Source of the DNA: Annona cherimola
Taxonomy: Eukaryota > Streptophyta > Magnoliopsida > Magnoliales > Annonaceae
Direction: 5' to 3'
Assembly: GCA_030490835.1 (NCBI GenBank)
Contig: CM059974.1
Coordinates: 4,967,501-5,031,500 of the forward strand
DNA: 64,000 bases
In this document: piece after piece, positions 1 through 13,700 of the stretch
Layout: every line of letters begins with the position of its first letter
How positions within the stretch are numbered: position 1 is the first letter of the stretch
The notes under the pieces: generated by a model
The model's input: the letters and a program-made list of their open reading frames with translations, nothing else
Databases searched by the model: none
Told to the model about the DNA's origin: nothing
Position numbers and translations under genes: made by a program

Positions 1-309
1 AATCACTTCCAAAGAAAGATTTGCTAGCTTAGTTTCACCAGGAAGCACCTCCCACTGTGAATGCCTTGACTTGGAGCACTTTTTCTAATTTTCTTATTTC
101 GCCTGGCAGCAATGTTGGTGTCGGATGTTCATGTTTAACAAGCATCTACGTGTACTAGAACAAGATTATATTTATCTTAGGAATAAAGAAGATCTAATGA
201 ACCGAATCTTGAATGTTTTCTGCCTTGGATTTGGTATACTTTTTATGGTAATTAAAAAAATTTTCTTTCTTCATCTTGCCTGAGATGGATAATTGTCTTG
301 CTTTTTTAG
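1..309 (+). other. Intron of eIF3b (left part cut by window edge)
   Basis: No coding exon is visible here. The stretch is T-rich and ends in a pyrimidine tract plus AG directly before the first recognisable eIF3b exon at 310. The upstream exons of the gene, encoding the N-terminus and most of the RRM, must lie left of the window. Confidence 0.7.
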
Positions 310-3300
310 GAAGCTGAACTTGCCAAGGAGAAGACTAATGGTTACAAGTTAGACAAATCACATATTTTTGCAGTCAATTCTTTTGATGACTTTGACAAGT
401 ACATGAAAGTTCCTGATGAGTGGACTCCTGCTGAAATTAAGCCATACACAGCCGGGGTAAGCATTATACTATGTCCCCCTTGTGATTGCCTATATGGTTC
501 TGCCTTTCTTTCTTTCTTGGTTTTTCCATAAAAAAAAATCTTTGACAGCATGTGCTCGAAGGTTTCTTTGTCTTGAATCTTTGACCTTCTTAGGAACGTT
601 GTTGTGTTCATTTTTTTTCTTGTATAAAAAAAGATTCTCTTCATTGTCAAACTGGAATAATTACTTTGGTACTTCATTCGGAAATTTGCTATATTACAAA
701 ATTCATGTGCAGTTTTTTTTCTGATTTTTTGAAACGTACCTGTCAATTATGTAAGCTTTGGAAAAGAACCGGGAAAAAAAAAGTCTAGCTCCTTGTTGCT
801 CTGAAAACTACAATGCATGCTTGGGTACCCATTGTGATTCGAAGCTTTGTGTTTGATTCATGCAAACACACTAGAGTGAGTAGGCATGAATGGGTGCAGA
901 ACTCTGCTTCCAGTTACATGGGATCCTGCCTTTTGTGCTGAGACCAAATCCTGAGTGCCTCTTGTCTTACATAGAAAAATAATGTATTTAAGCTGAATGA
1001 TTTCATTAAAAAAATGTCATTTGGGCCTGGTTAAATTTGTTTAAATTTGCACGGGGCCTAGGAATTTATTAGGGGCTGAAAAATCATAACATATGGACTG
1101 CTTGGCATGTTACCCCTCTGAGAGTTTTGGAGGTTGCTCCTGACTATATGCATTCTACATGTCACAGGAAAATCTTCAGCACTGGCTCACTGACGAAAAG
1201 GCACGGGACCAGTTTGTTATTCGTGCTGGTTCAGATACCGAGGTTTTCTGGAACGACCCAAGGCAGCTAAAGCCTGAACTGGTCTACCGTCGCAGTGTAA
1301 GTGAATTATTCTTAACTTGGAATTGTTCATTGCAGTTTCCATGATTCATTTTCTGCTTCTTTTTGAAGTTGGCAGAATTGCAGATATAGCTTTCTATGCT
1401 TTTGAAATCATGCTAAAATCATCTCTGTTAACCTCTACATCGGAGCTTATAATGCATAAGAACTTCCTTTTGACTTTGTTTTGCAGTTCTGGACTGAAAG
1501 TTTTGTGCAGTGGTCTCCACTTGGCACATACTTAGCTACTGTTCACAGGCAAGGAGCTGCAGTTTGGGGAGGTGCCACAACATTCAACCGCTTAATGCGA
1601 TTTGCTCATCCCCAGGTTAGATAATACACTGCCTATATTGTCCTTTTGATTTGTTTTGCATTTCCTTTACTCACTCTATAGCTTTACTGGATTGTTTGCA
1701 GGTAAAGCTCATTGATTTTTCTCCTGGGGAAAAATATATGGTTACCTATAGCAGTCATGAACCAAGCAATCCTCGTGATACACACGTAAGAATTTTTCCT
1801 TAGAACCATATTTTAAGCAACTTTGCTGATGATCTCAACTTTCTCAGCTCTCTCATAAGCTGTTTTGATGGCAGAGGGTGGTGCTGATCATCTTTGATGT
1901 GAGAACGGGAAAGATCATGAGAGATTTCAAAGGGAATGCAGATGAATTTGCCACCGGCGGAGCAGGAGGTGTCACTGGAGTGTCATGGCCTGTGTTCAGG
2001 TGATTTTAACTTCTATATAACAAGTTTTTTTCATTCTTTTAACTCATGTGTCTTATTGATAAAAATCATTACTTCTCAGATGGGCTGGGGGCAAAGAAGA
2101 TAAATATTTTGCCAGGATTGGGAAGAATGTAATATCAGTGTATGAGACTGAGACATTTAGTCTCGTCGATAAGAAATCTATGAGGGTTGAGAATGTGCTT
2201 GACTTTAGTTGGTCTCCAACAGATCCCATACTCGTTCTTTTTGTACCAGAACTTGGTGGTGGAAATCAACCTGCTAGGGTATGTGATTTTCATAAGCGTG
2301 AAATGTTTATTACTTAGAATCTTGGAAATGAATTTTTGGAAAACTATTTGATTTTGTTGTTTGTTCCAGGTAAGCCTTGTGCAAATCCCTAGCAAACAAG
2401 AACTGAGACAGAAGAACCTTTTTAGTGTAAGTGATTGCAAGATGTATTGGCAGAGTAACGGGGACTACCTTGCTGTTAAGGTTGATAGGTATACGAAGAC
2501 AAAGAAGAGTACTTACACTGGCTTTGAGCTCTTCCATATCAAGGAGCGAGACATTCCCATTGAGGTGTTGGAGCTTGAGAACAAAAATGACAAGATTGTT
2601 GCGTTCGCATGGGAGCCCAAAGGGCACAGGTTTGCAGTGATCCATGGTGACAACCCCAGGCCTGATGTGAGTTTCTATTCAATGCGGAGTGTCCACAACA
2701 CTGGTAGAGTCTCCAAGCTCACAACTCTCAAAGGCAAGCAGGCTAATGCCCTCTATTGGTCTCCTGCTGGCCGTTTCATCATCCTTGCTGGATTGAAGGT
2801 TTTCAATGGGCAGTTGGAGTTTTTTAATGTTGATGAGCTTGAGACCATGGCTACTGCAGAGCATTTCATGGCAACGGACATTGAGTGGGATCCCACTGGA
2901 AGGTATAAATTTGTTAGTTGTATTTTTAAAATTTCTTGTTATTGCAGTCACCAATAGGGGCGGCACTATTTTGGCCCCATTTTGCACATCAGTATTGCTC
3001 AAAGGACCATCAATTGGAATACTCATTTAAGACATTGTTTAGTCCTCGAATTTTAAAAGGCGTAGGTAAGTTGAGCTACTTATTTTGGGTTTAACCTTTT
3101 CACTGAAGGCTTTATGGATTGCTATACCAGTAGCCCTTCTGCTAATAAAAAAAATCTGGGCCATTTATCACAGTTCAGCATACCAGTCTGGATTATGAAA
3201 ATAAAATGCTTTCCTTTTTGCCTTTGCAAGATTACAATAGCTAACTCAATTAAGGACTTGCCTCAGCTGTTTTAACTTCACAAATATGAAACTAAATTTT

Positions 3301-4311
3301 AAATGATTTTCCTCGACAAAGATTTCTTGATCTGTTCCAAAGCTGGCACAAACCCCATACAAGGCTGGGAAGGGTTGGCTCACTGTTAAATGTTAATGCA
3401 GTTCTAGGATTAGAATATCATTCAATCTTATTACTCTGATGACCTGTAAATTGGATCTTGGTCTTGCTGCTTTTCACAGCACAACCCAAGGGCGTCTGAC
3501 ATACGAACAAACTGCCTCAGATCAGACCCGTGCCTTGTTGTTTTTGGTTTAGAATAGATGATGCCCTCTGGCATGCTCAATCTTCTGACAATCTCACCTA
3601 GCAGTGAACAGTTTAGCTGATCTGTTGAATGCTTACCATCTTACAAATTCTGAGGCTTGGATCTATAATTTTACTCCAGGAATCTTAAATCATTCACAAG
3701 TCCATTCATGTGACTGGATTGATCCATTCAAATCTTTATTTTGGGTTTGTGCACATACAGATATGTTGCTACTTCAGTTACTTCAGTTCACGAGATGGAA
3801 AATGGTTTCAATATATGGTCCTTCAACGGCAAATTATTATACAGAATTCCAAGGGATCATTTCTATCAGGTAAAATTCTTTTCTTAGCTTAAAATCAAAA
3901 TCCTGGTTTTTGATAACTCATTCTAATATGTGCCTTCTTGTTATGTCATTTGGTATAAAACAGTTCCTGTGGCGTCCAAGGCCGCCATCATTCTTGAGTG
4001 CAGAGAAAGAGGAGGAGATTGCAAAGAATCTCAAGAAGTACAGCAAGAAATATGAAGCAGAAGATCAGGATGTATCATTGCTATTAAGTGAGCAGGATAG
4101 AGAGAAGAGGAAGATGGTTCAGGAGGAATGGTACAGATGGGTAAAGGAATGGAAGCGGTTGCATGAAGAAGAGAAGTTGCTACGGCAGCAACTGCGGGAT
4201 GGAGAAGCAAGTGACGAGGAGGAAGAATATGAGGCCAAGGAAGTAGAAGTGGAAGAAGTTTTGGAAGTCAAGGAGGAGGTGGTTGCATTTGACTTTGAAC
4301 AGAACGAGTGA
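310..4311 (+). CDS. eIF3b, translation initiation factor 3 subunit B (5'-truncated by window)
   Basis: Nine exons read by eye: 310-456, 1168-1296, 1487-1615, 1702-1785, 1875-1999, 2080-2278, 2370-2902, 3761-3869 and 3964-4311, all GT-AG and phase-consistent. They give the last 600 residues. eIF3b is a core scaffold of the cytoplasmic eIF3 complex that binds the 40S subunit during mRNA recruitment. Visible features are the end of the RRM (HIFAVNSFDDFDKYMKVPDEW region in exon 310-456), then a long beta-propeller region with repeated W-SP signatures (FVQWSPLGTYLATV, FSWSPTDPILVLF, ALYWSPAGRFIILAG). After FLWRPRPPSFLS comes a charged helical C-terminus rich in K, R and E (EEWYRWVKEWKRLHEEEK) and an acidic tail. 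Plant eIF3b is about 710 aa, so roughly 110 N-terminal residues are missing because of the window edge, not a mutation. Identification is very secure. Confidence 0.95.
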
Positions 4312-5182
4312 AAATAGAAAATCCTGACCCTAGGTGAATGCATCCAGGCGAGGCTAAGTTTTGTAGGGTTTTGTGCTCTTTTAAAGTTCCTTAGAGCGTG
4401 TTATTAGTTTTGAGAAGTGGAAAAAGCGCCACCAATGATCCTGAGATAAATTTCCATACCTGGATTTCAAAGTGTTCTCGGTTGTATTAATGCCCCAGTA
4501 ATATGAACATTAGAGTTATCATAATTCAAGCATGTTACTCCCCGAGTAAATGGTTTTTTTTTTTCGACAAGTCAACTCGATGGAGTTAATTTAAGAGGTC
4601 TTTCTATATATATATATATATATATATTTGGAATATAGAAATTTGCTAATGTCAATTCATGTTTTCTAAAGCTATAGTTGAGAGAACAATTTGAAATATC
4701 CATGCATTGCTGCTGTTTGGTGGGTACTGTCTATGATCAAAGGCGCATATGCTGCGGTGTTAGCCTGCATGTGGGAGCGGAGACGAGCGCTTGCTTTGCT
4801 CATATTTGGATTTTGTGCGGTTTTTTTTTTTTTTTTAATCATCATCATCATCATTATTTATGTTGGATTGCATTACTAATCCAATTCGACGGCGGCTGAA
4901 GATGCATTTTTAGGCAAACTATTGACCACCATATCTTGTTAATTTTGAAGACATCATGGCTGAAAAGGCGTCATTAAATGATTAAATTCTATAAAGGTTA
5001 AATAATGAAAATATATGATCATAAAATGAGAAAAATCCCAATAAGGTTCACAGTTGCTGCGTGCCCTCATGTGCTCGACACTTTCTTCTATTCAAGAGTT
5101 AGTGCATCATTTAATTTATTTTAATTTATTTTTTTTTAGTTTACTTTGATGCAATCTAATCTTTTTTCTTTATTTTTGAAGG

Positions 5183-5280
5183 GATTTTTTATGAGTATAT
5201 TTTACATATATTTCAATATCTATTACATTGAAATTTCTAGACATTTTTATAAATTTGGAGACATAGTTCCACTTAATAAA
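5183..5280. repeat. SINE-like repeat fragment (same family as 27210-27455)
   Basis: This stretch reads like a decayed version of 27210-27300. Both contain, in the same order, a TATATT tract, TATTACA-TGAA, TCT-GAGACATT-like blocks, AAAT-TGGAGACA and an AG-TCC block. Only the distal half is present; the tRNA-like half seen at 27.42 kb is missing. Confidence 0.4.
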
Positions 5281-5555
5281 TTTTAGGAAATGATTAAATT
5301 TTTTATTAAAAGTTTTTGGTGGAAAAATATTTGGAAATGTTAGAAAATGATGTGATATGATAGATGTAATGATAAAAAGTAAAAAAGAATAAAGTTCAAA
5401 TAGGTATATTAGATATATGAGTAGTAATGTAGAAATGATTGAAAGGTAATGTAACCGTATTGGAAAAAAGGAGAAATAATTAAAATATAACTTTGTTGTG
5501 GAGATTGAAAAAATTTAAATTGAAAAGTTTTTGATGTAAACACATACCCCTTAAA
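5281..5555. mobile_element. Tourist-like MITE family member (degenerate copy)
   Basis: Carries the internal signature shared by a family in this window: GAAAATGATGTGATATGATAG, then AATAAAGTT, then AGAAATGATTGAAAGGTA, then AAAAGTTTTTG. It ends near ACATACCCCTTA, which resembles the terminal repeat of the well-defined copies at 31431-31723 and 40806-41082. The left terminus is eroded, so the limits are approximate. Confidence 0.6.
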
Positions 5556-7019
5556 ATTATAAGATACACATGGAAATGTTTGAAATGTTCAATAACAATT
5601 TTATTCAAAAAAAAGAGCTCATTGAAAAATGAGTAAGATTGAAATCCCAACAACAAGAGGGTACAAAAAAGATACAATCAAAATATATAATTGTGATTTG
5701 TCAAATATATATATATATAATTGTGATGTTTCAAGATATATAATTTTATAAATATATATTAATCCCGAATTCTCGAAGTTGTCGCAGCCGAAGAAACGGG
5801 CTCAACTACTACTATGTTCCACTGGAGTTGAACCGACTCGGCCGTGGTTGAAATCATTTTAAACCACGGGAACAGCATAATATAATTATGATTTAATAAT
5901 TTTATTAATCAATCTAAATTTATTATAAACTAAATGCATCTAAATGAAAATCAACAAATTATTTGTCAATTTTACGTCGAAATAACAAAATGTTGACATA
6001 AAGAAAACATTGCTTTTTTTATATATATAAAAAAATTTGATAAAGTCTTCGTGATTCACTTACGTCTCATAACATAAAATTTTGATAGGAGACGGACGTG
6101 CAGGGCCTTTTGAGGATACTCCGATTGGATGGAAAGGAATTAGATTTCTTATTTTAATTTTTTTTATTTTTAGTACAATATTTTATTTTTAATTATAATG
6201 TATCTTTATTTTTAATATAATTTCTCGTTTCTCATCCTTGATAACATTTGAAAATAATTAGAGATTAAAGTTAAATAAGTAAAAATTATTCGATTTAACT
6301 TAAATAAAATATCTTAAATTAATGAGTTATGTTTGGTGCAGATGAAGTTGAAATATTAAAGTAATATATAAAATGCCAAAATATCCTTATAATTCCTTAC
6401 GATACAATGATAATATCTTGAATAAAATTTAAAAATTAAAGTAATATTTAACTAATAAATAATTGAGAGACAGAATGAATAGATTTATATAAGCTTTCAT
6501 AATATTTTTATGTATGGGATATTATCCTATGCAATTGATTGTATGAGTTCTTAAAACTTACTGGTTTAATATTTAAAAATATTTAATTATTTAAAATTAT
6601 TTTCATTGAAATGTATATTTGAAAATAAATCATTTGGAAGTGAACATATAACCATTAAACTCTAGAATCAATTTTTTATGTTTAAAATATCTGTTAAAGA
6701 ATATTGTTAATGGTTAGATTTAACAAATTTTCAGAACATAAAACTAATAAGTTGCATACTATTGTAATTTTTATTTATAACGATGGTTATTCTTTTTTTT
6801 TTAAATGAGATAAAGATGGTTATTCTTGATTGTAAAAGAATTTCGTAATCTTAATAAGGTTATTTTAAAAATAAAATTTTGATAAGACAAAAAGCACCCC
6901 AAGGGGTGCTCTCGGCTTATTTGATATGTTAGATTTTTTTAAAAAATAAGCAATAGAGGATAAGCTCCACCAAATATTGCTTAGGGCTTAAAATAAGAAA
7001 ATATGCCTGGAGTTGTAAA

Positions 7020-7757
7020 AATGAGATACGTCAAACAGGCACGGCGTACGATAAGTGCCGCATCTACGTAACGGTTGTATGTACGTACGATGTTTGCACG
7101 CCATGTTAGAGGCGCAATGTACTGCATACTACGAACGCCGCTTTGAGATTCACATGCGTGCGATAACATGCGCGTCACAGACGGGCCTCCTATCAAACGC
7201 ATAGCGATGGCAGAAATCATGGAAGCCTGAAGGGGCCGTAGCGCCTGGCTTGCTTATGGCGACGGGAACAGTTTAGGGTTTGGTCGGAAACGAAAGGTTT
7301 ACGGAAGAAAGCCCATTGCCGGCACTGTTCTGCACTGATTAGGGTTTAACACCTGCCTGCTATCGGTTATCTTTCTTTGCCACTGCGGAGGAGAATTCAG
7401 TTTCTGCTGTTCGTTGATTTTGGAGTAGCTAGCTCACGCGCGCCGTGGACTGGTGCTCAGCCATCTTATTATTTTAATTAATTAATATTATTTTTTAATA
7501 CATTGGCCGGACCGACAATCGGACCGCGGAACGGTTCGAACGGCTTTTGCCAACTCATTGAGAAACCGCCGTGCGGCCGCGGCTGGCGCAAAACCCTAGC
7601 AGACCATGCTCTCCAAATCAAATGACGTGCTAAAACCCTACAAAATCCCTGACAAACCACTGCCAACCACCGCCACGCATTCCTTTTTTTGATTGCATTT
7701 CTTTAAATCTATGCAGAGCTTTCTGCTTTAAGCGACAGACGCTCGCACGCTCTATCA
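7020..7757. promoter_or_regulatory. CpG-rich promoter/5' region of TOP1
   Basis: After kilobases of AT-rich DNA, base composition changes sharply. 7020-7250 and 7430-7640 contain many CG dinucleotides (for example ACGGCGTACG, GTACGTACGATG, CGCGCGCCGTGG). The TOP1 ATG follows at 7758. I see no convincing TATA box. A 79-codon open frame on the minus strand (6981-7220) lies in this zone but has no recognisable domain, and I do not call it a gene. Confidence 0.4.
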
Positions 7758-10700
7758 ATGGCGCTTCGGCTTCGCTGCCTGCTGCAAGGAACAAGTGTCT
7801 CGAATGTATCTCATTTTCCAGCCATGGTGAGTGGTTAGCTCCTCCCATACGGGCACATGATTTTCCTTCTGCCTGGTACGAAGTGATTGGACTAGTTAAA
7901 AGACAGAGGGTCCAATTGTTGGTCTTGCTTTGGGGTTTTATTCGCATTTTGCACACCGTGTTCATTGTGCCATTAATTTTGTGGGTAATCTTTTTTTTTT
8001 TTTTTAAATAAATTTAATTTATAATCTTGATTATATTGATTTGGATTGATCTTTGAGTGAACGAATTGATCGTTATATTACTATTGGGTTTCCTTGACAG
8101 CCTCGAAACAGTGTGCTGCTGAATTTACCTGGACGTTGCTTGCCTCATCCACTATTGGGAAATGGTGGAAGACATGGAAAACTCATCCAGCTTAGAATTA
8201 GAAAAGTAGGGTATAACTACAGCAATTCCACTAATCAATTGAAGAATGTGCAGTTAAAGCTTTACTGTGGTTGTAGATTTCTGAGTATTTCAAATGTACA
8301 TGCAATGGGAAGCTCTGGTAACTACAGTCTTCCATTAAAATATGGGGCATTGAGTACAGGGAATACTAAAACCTATTTAAGGAGTTTGGAGGCCAAGAGG
8401 AATAAGTCAGATTCATTGCCTTGTGAATTCATGGATAGGAGGTTATTATCAGTTCAGGCCGTGCAGAAAAATAGAGCTTCTCTAGTGACAAATAAAAGAA
8501 GTAATAAAAAAGTCATGGACAGCATACGGAAATATGATAGTAATTCTACACTCGAGGTCAGTAGCCCTGACAGTGGACTGATTGAAGGTCCAACCCTGCC
8601 TGTTGAGAAGGGATCTTCGAGAAGCAGCAAGTCAGTCCCTAAGTTTGCAGATGACTTACAAAGCGAGAAGAAGGGAATTCAACCTGAAAACAGTGGACAT
8701 GAAAATGTTGATCAGCAGCGTGTGAGTGATGTGGAGATTGGAGAATCTATAAAAACCTCGACGGTTGTAGATACTACCAACAATCCCAAAGCGCCAGTGA
8801 AGCAAAATAAGCAAAGAAGGAAAAAGAAAAGTAGCACTCCACCTTCTGAAATGAACCAACCTTTAGGAGCATCTGGGCCAGTAGTTTCAATCAAGGCATC
8901 ACAAGGGAAGAGACGTAATAAAGCTAGTTCCAGTCAGACCTTAACCACATTGGCTAATGAGGTAAACTTTCATTCTTCTATTGTATGAATTGACAGAGCC
9001 TGTTATTGCCTGCCACATAATTTCAATAATTTTCTAATAATCTTGTATACGATGTTTAGTTGATGAAATAGTGTTGATTGTTATACTTCATCCCTTCAAC
9101 AGCATATGCAGCTTTTGGGCTGGCCTCATTTTAAAAAAGTCCTCGCACTGGATGGCCTCCATATGCAATTATTATCTTTTCTGCGATGGAAAATGAGCGC
9201 ATAACTATGGGCCTGTTTGGCTTGGTGGTAGCACTACTGCACCATCTGCATTAAGAAAAAAGCACCAAATTTGGCTTATTGTTTTCGTCGCTTTTTGGGC
9301 TTTCAAAGCAAAAAATTCAAACTGAATGGATAAGCTCAGCCAAACACCTCAAAAAGAGGAATGCAGCATTTTTTTAAGGAAACAAAGTGGGGCCAATCAG
9401 ACCCCATATCAATGGAATATGGGGCTTATTGGAAAGTCAGGTTGCAAGGATTTGTTGGTTACCGTGGGATCCACAATTTTATCACCTTCAGTCACCACAG
9501 CTTGACAGTAGATATGTGATTATGTTCATTGGGCTAAATAAATACTGGTTAAAAATTACTATATTTCTTTTTTAACTAATGTTGCAGTGTTTCAGACTGA
9601 TCAGGCTGCTGAGCATTGCCAGTCAATAACCAAAAGCTCAACTGAAAAGAGAGGTGCGCAGAAAAAAATTAATGCAGTAAAATCGGATAAAATTCCTCCA
9701 AAAGAGAGCAAGCGAGCGGTGCAGGTTCTGTCATCTGGTGACTCACCATCAAATTCCAACTCTAAGGCCGGGCGTGCATCATCAGCTGGTAAAATTAATT
9801 CAGATAAGTGTAGAGTCAAGCACTGGAATGGCAAATTAGGGCCGCTGTATCCTCCTGATGGCAAATCTGTTGTTGTGGTTGAGTCTGCTACAAAATCAAG
9901 TGTTATCCAGAAATACCTGGGCGATATGTTTGAAGTCCTGCCGAGTTATGGTCATGTCAGGGATCTGGCTAGCAGATCAGGATCCGTACGCCCTGATGAT
10001 GACTTCAGCATGGTCTGGGAGGTTCCTGCTTCTGCCTGGACTTATCTTAAGAGCATCAAGGTGGCACTTAAAGGGTATGTTCCCCTCTTTGTGCTTTTCC
10101 GTTATTTTTCCTTTGATGAAGCTAATGATAAACTTGGCTTTTGTTCCTCTTAATTGGAAAATAAGATTGGTGTGATATTGAATTATCTATCACAGATGTA
10201 GCTTCCTTCTGGTGAAATTTTCTTCATATTTCTTATTAGACCTTAAGCATGATGATAATGATAGTTGAGGATAAAAGAATTAAATATTTCTGCGACTCTT
10301 TGCATTATAAAATTGAGAATTTAGTTTAGCTTGCTTGTTGCCAAAATTATTAGCCAAGTTAATTATGAGCTCAGATACTTTTATTCCTGTCATGATAGGA
10401 TGTTTCCTGTTTTGAGAAAATGGTTTAGTTTATTGCTTTGTTCGAAGCATTTGTTTGTGCTTGCCATGTTTGGCAATGAAGAAAAAGTAGTATGGAAAAG
10501 AGAAAAAATGAGGTGACTCGACAGGCTAATGATTAGGAGTAAATAGAATAAAGATGAAATTGATAAGGTAGTTGTATAAAATATGTAAGAGAATGATTGA
10601 AAATACAGGTGATAATGAGAAAAAGTAGAGTAGTTATATAGCTAAAATGTCAAATAATGTTAATATGTAGGAAAAGGGGTGGAAAATCTTCCACCATTTT

Positions 10701-13700
10701 TTCTCCTTTACAACTAAAGTTCTTATTATTATTTTTTTGTTAATAACTCTTTAGTTTCATTTGTTACTATCTTGTCCTGAGTCACTTCTTTGCTTTTGAG
10801 CTTTTGATTACTTATCTGATTATTTTTGTTTTGTTCTTCACATCTGTCATCTCATAGAGCTAAAAATCTTATTCTTGCATCCGATCCTGATCGCGAAGGC
10901 GAGGCAATTGCTTGGCATGTCTCTGAAATGTTGCAACAACAAGATTCCCTTCCTGAAGGTATTTCTGTGGCAAGGGTGACTTTTTGTGAAATTACTGAAT
11001 CGGCTGTTAAAAGGGCCCTTCAGTCTCCAAGAGACATTGACAAGAATCTGGTCCATGCTTATCTTGCACGACGTGCTCTTGATTATTTAATTGGATTCAA
11101 TATTTCACCACTGTTATGGAAGAAATTACCTGGTTGCCAGTCAGCTGGCCGAGTCCAGTCTGCTGCCCTTGCTCTTGTGTGTGATCGGGAAATGGAAATT
11201 GATGAATTTAAGCCGCAGGAGTATTGGAGCATTGAAGCTCAGTTTCATAAAGCAGAAGACGCTAGTGTTTATTTTAAGTCAAAACTGATGCATTATGATT
11301 CCAAGAAGTTGGATAAGTTGTCTATAAGCTCTGAAGCTGAGGCAAACACTGTTGAGCAAAAGATTACTTCTTCTAATTTTGAAGTCATTGGCACTAAAAG
11401 AAGCAAAATGCACAGAAACCCTCCAATGCCGTACATCACATCTTCTCTTCAGCAGGATGCTGCAAATAGATTAAACTTCTATGCTGACCACACAATGAAG
11501 GTCAGAGGATACAACAAATCAGTTCCATTTCGATTTTTTTCCCACTTCAATTACTGCTTTCATGAAGTTCTTTCTTTCTTTCTTTCCTTTTTTTTTTTTT
11601 TTGAAAACTTTCGTTTTTGATAATTTTGATTTTCCTTGGGACTTGGAATAATTATGTTTGCATTTGCGTAGGAGAGTTGTTCAAGAAATCTCGTTCAGTG
11701 TTTCCTAACAGGACATATTTTGTTCAATTCTTTGAATTTATTCCGTTATTAACTATGGAGCTATTTTTTTCCCCTTCAATTACTGCCTTCTTGAAGTTCT
11801 TTCTTTTTTTTTTTTTCTTTTTTTTTTTTTTTTGAAAACATTAGTTTTCATAATTTTGTTTTGTACACTTTCCTTGGGATTTGAAGGAATAATTGTGCTT
11901 GCATTTGCATAGGGAGTTGCTTGAGCGATCTCATGCAATATTTCATAACAGGACATGTTTTGTCCAATTTTTTGAATTTATTCCACTATTGACTATATTT
12001 CTATGGTTCTTTGTTTTTGATTTAATTGCAGTTGGCCCAAAAGCTGTATGAAGGAGTTAAATTATCAAATGATGAGGCTATTGGGTTGATAACATACATG
12101 CGAACTGATGGTCTGCATGTAGGTACCATATTCTGTATCACCTTGGCATGATGATGATGATGGGTTTCTTTAAAGCAATTAATACATTCTTTTGGAATAT
12201 GCTGGTGTCATTCAACGAATGTTTAGAGTCACAAAGGAAAGCTTTATTTGTCATTTTGCTCCTATTGCCTCCTTCAATTCATATGTTCTATTTATGCATC
12301 TTTAACTGCAATGTTAATATCATCATTGAACTTTGTTTTGTTTTGCACACATGAGTGCTTCTTTAAGCAGTATTTTTCACCTTATTGTGGAAACAAGATA
12401 AAAAGCTAAAAAGTGACACAAATAACAAGAGAATGTTAAGGAATTGGTCACCACTCCCCTCTTAAGCTAATGAGTGAAGCAACAGAACCAGCATAATTTT
12501 TCATATTTTATGCATGGTTTTACACTTTGTAAAGTGTTGTGACCATGGTAACTCTCCAGACGAGATGGTTTCTAAGTATTTGGTTACATTGATAGTGTGA
12601 TAAAATGATGGTTAGATCAAGTTTTCTATTATTCGTATTGACGCACGTGAATGAAAAGGTTTTGCAAATATTTATATACATAGATATAATGAGGAATATT
12701 TTAGTGTTATATGCTCCATCCTGACGATTTTATGGAATCTAAGCCAGTTTAATCTTATTTTTATTATCTGTTTGGTAAGAACTTAATTGATCATCTTAAT
12801 CAAAGTTTATGTTGATCGCAAAATTAAAATCAGTTTGAGAGTGAATCTTAACCCATTAAAATTGTTTGATTGTGGAAGAGTCCCAATACTTTTAACCAAA
12901 GTTGCAAGATCTTTTGAAGTGTTCGTCCCATCTACAGTAATGATCTTTTGTGATTTTATGAAATTCTATGGCTTGAGTGGGTGGGCACAACTGTACAAAG
13001 ATTTGGCTTGGCCTACACAGAACTCCTATTGAATGGTCTGTTGCCTAAACAAAAGGAACATCATCAATTCACTTTGGTGTTGTTCCCCCACCCCAAAACA
13101 CACAAACATGAAAAATGCTAAAAAAAAGTGGTTTCAAGGAGGCTTAGATTTATTTTCTATGAAAACTAATATTTTTATTAGACGTAAATAATTCATAATA
13201 TTGTGCAGTATAAATTTGCCTATGATGATAAAATGTATGCTGGTCGGAAACTTATCTTTGCCAATGAAAATAAAGGAAAATTTTATAAGACTGAGATTAG
13301 ACCTGCTATGCTTTATGAGGCAGAGTGTTAGACAGTTAAAGAACAACATATATAAAAAACGAGCGTAATGGAAATGAGAATGTTAAGGTGGATGAGTGGT
13401 AAAATAAGAAAAAATAAAATTAGAAATGAAATAATTCGAGAAAACTTAAAAGCGAGACCAATTTGTGATAAAATGAGAGAAAATAGATTAAAATGGTTTG
13501 GTTATGTTAAAAGGAGACCTGAAGTAGCACTGGTTAGGAGAACAGAGTCTATCCAAGTAGAAGGAGGTAGAAGAATAAGAGGAAGACCCAAAAAAACATG
13601 GATGGAAGTAATTAAACAAGATTTAAAAAATATTACAAATTACAGAAAATTTAGTCTTAAATCGCCAAGAATGATGCAACAGAATCCATGCAGTCGACCC

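Larger units (their letters stand above)
4312..7757. other. Intergenic region eIF3b-TOP1
   Basis: I see no gene. It starts with the eIF3b 3' UTR, then a (TA)n run at about 4609-4627, a (TCA)n run at about 4838-4853 after a T-tract, MITE and SINE-like fragments at 5.2-5.55 kb, very AT-rich DNA to about 6.9 kb, and a CpG-rich zone from about 7.02 kb leading into the TOP1 promoter. Short open frames here have no recognisable domain. Confidence 0.7.

Noticed and set aside
6981..7220. 79-codon minus-strand open frame in the CpG-rich region
   Set aside because: No domain, no splice context and no plausible leader; base composition alone explains the open frame.
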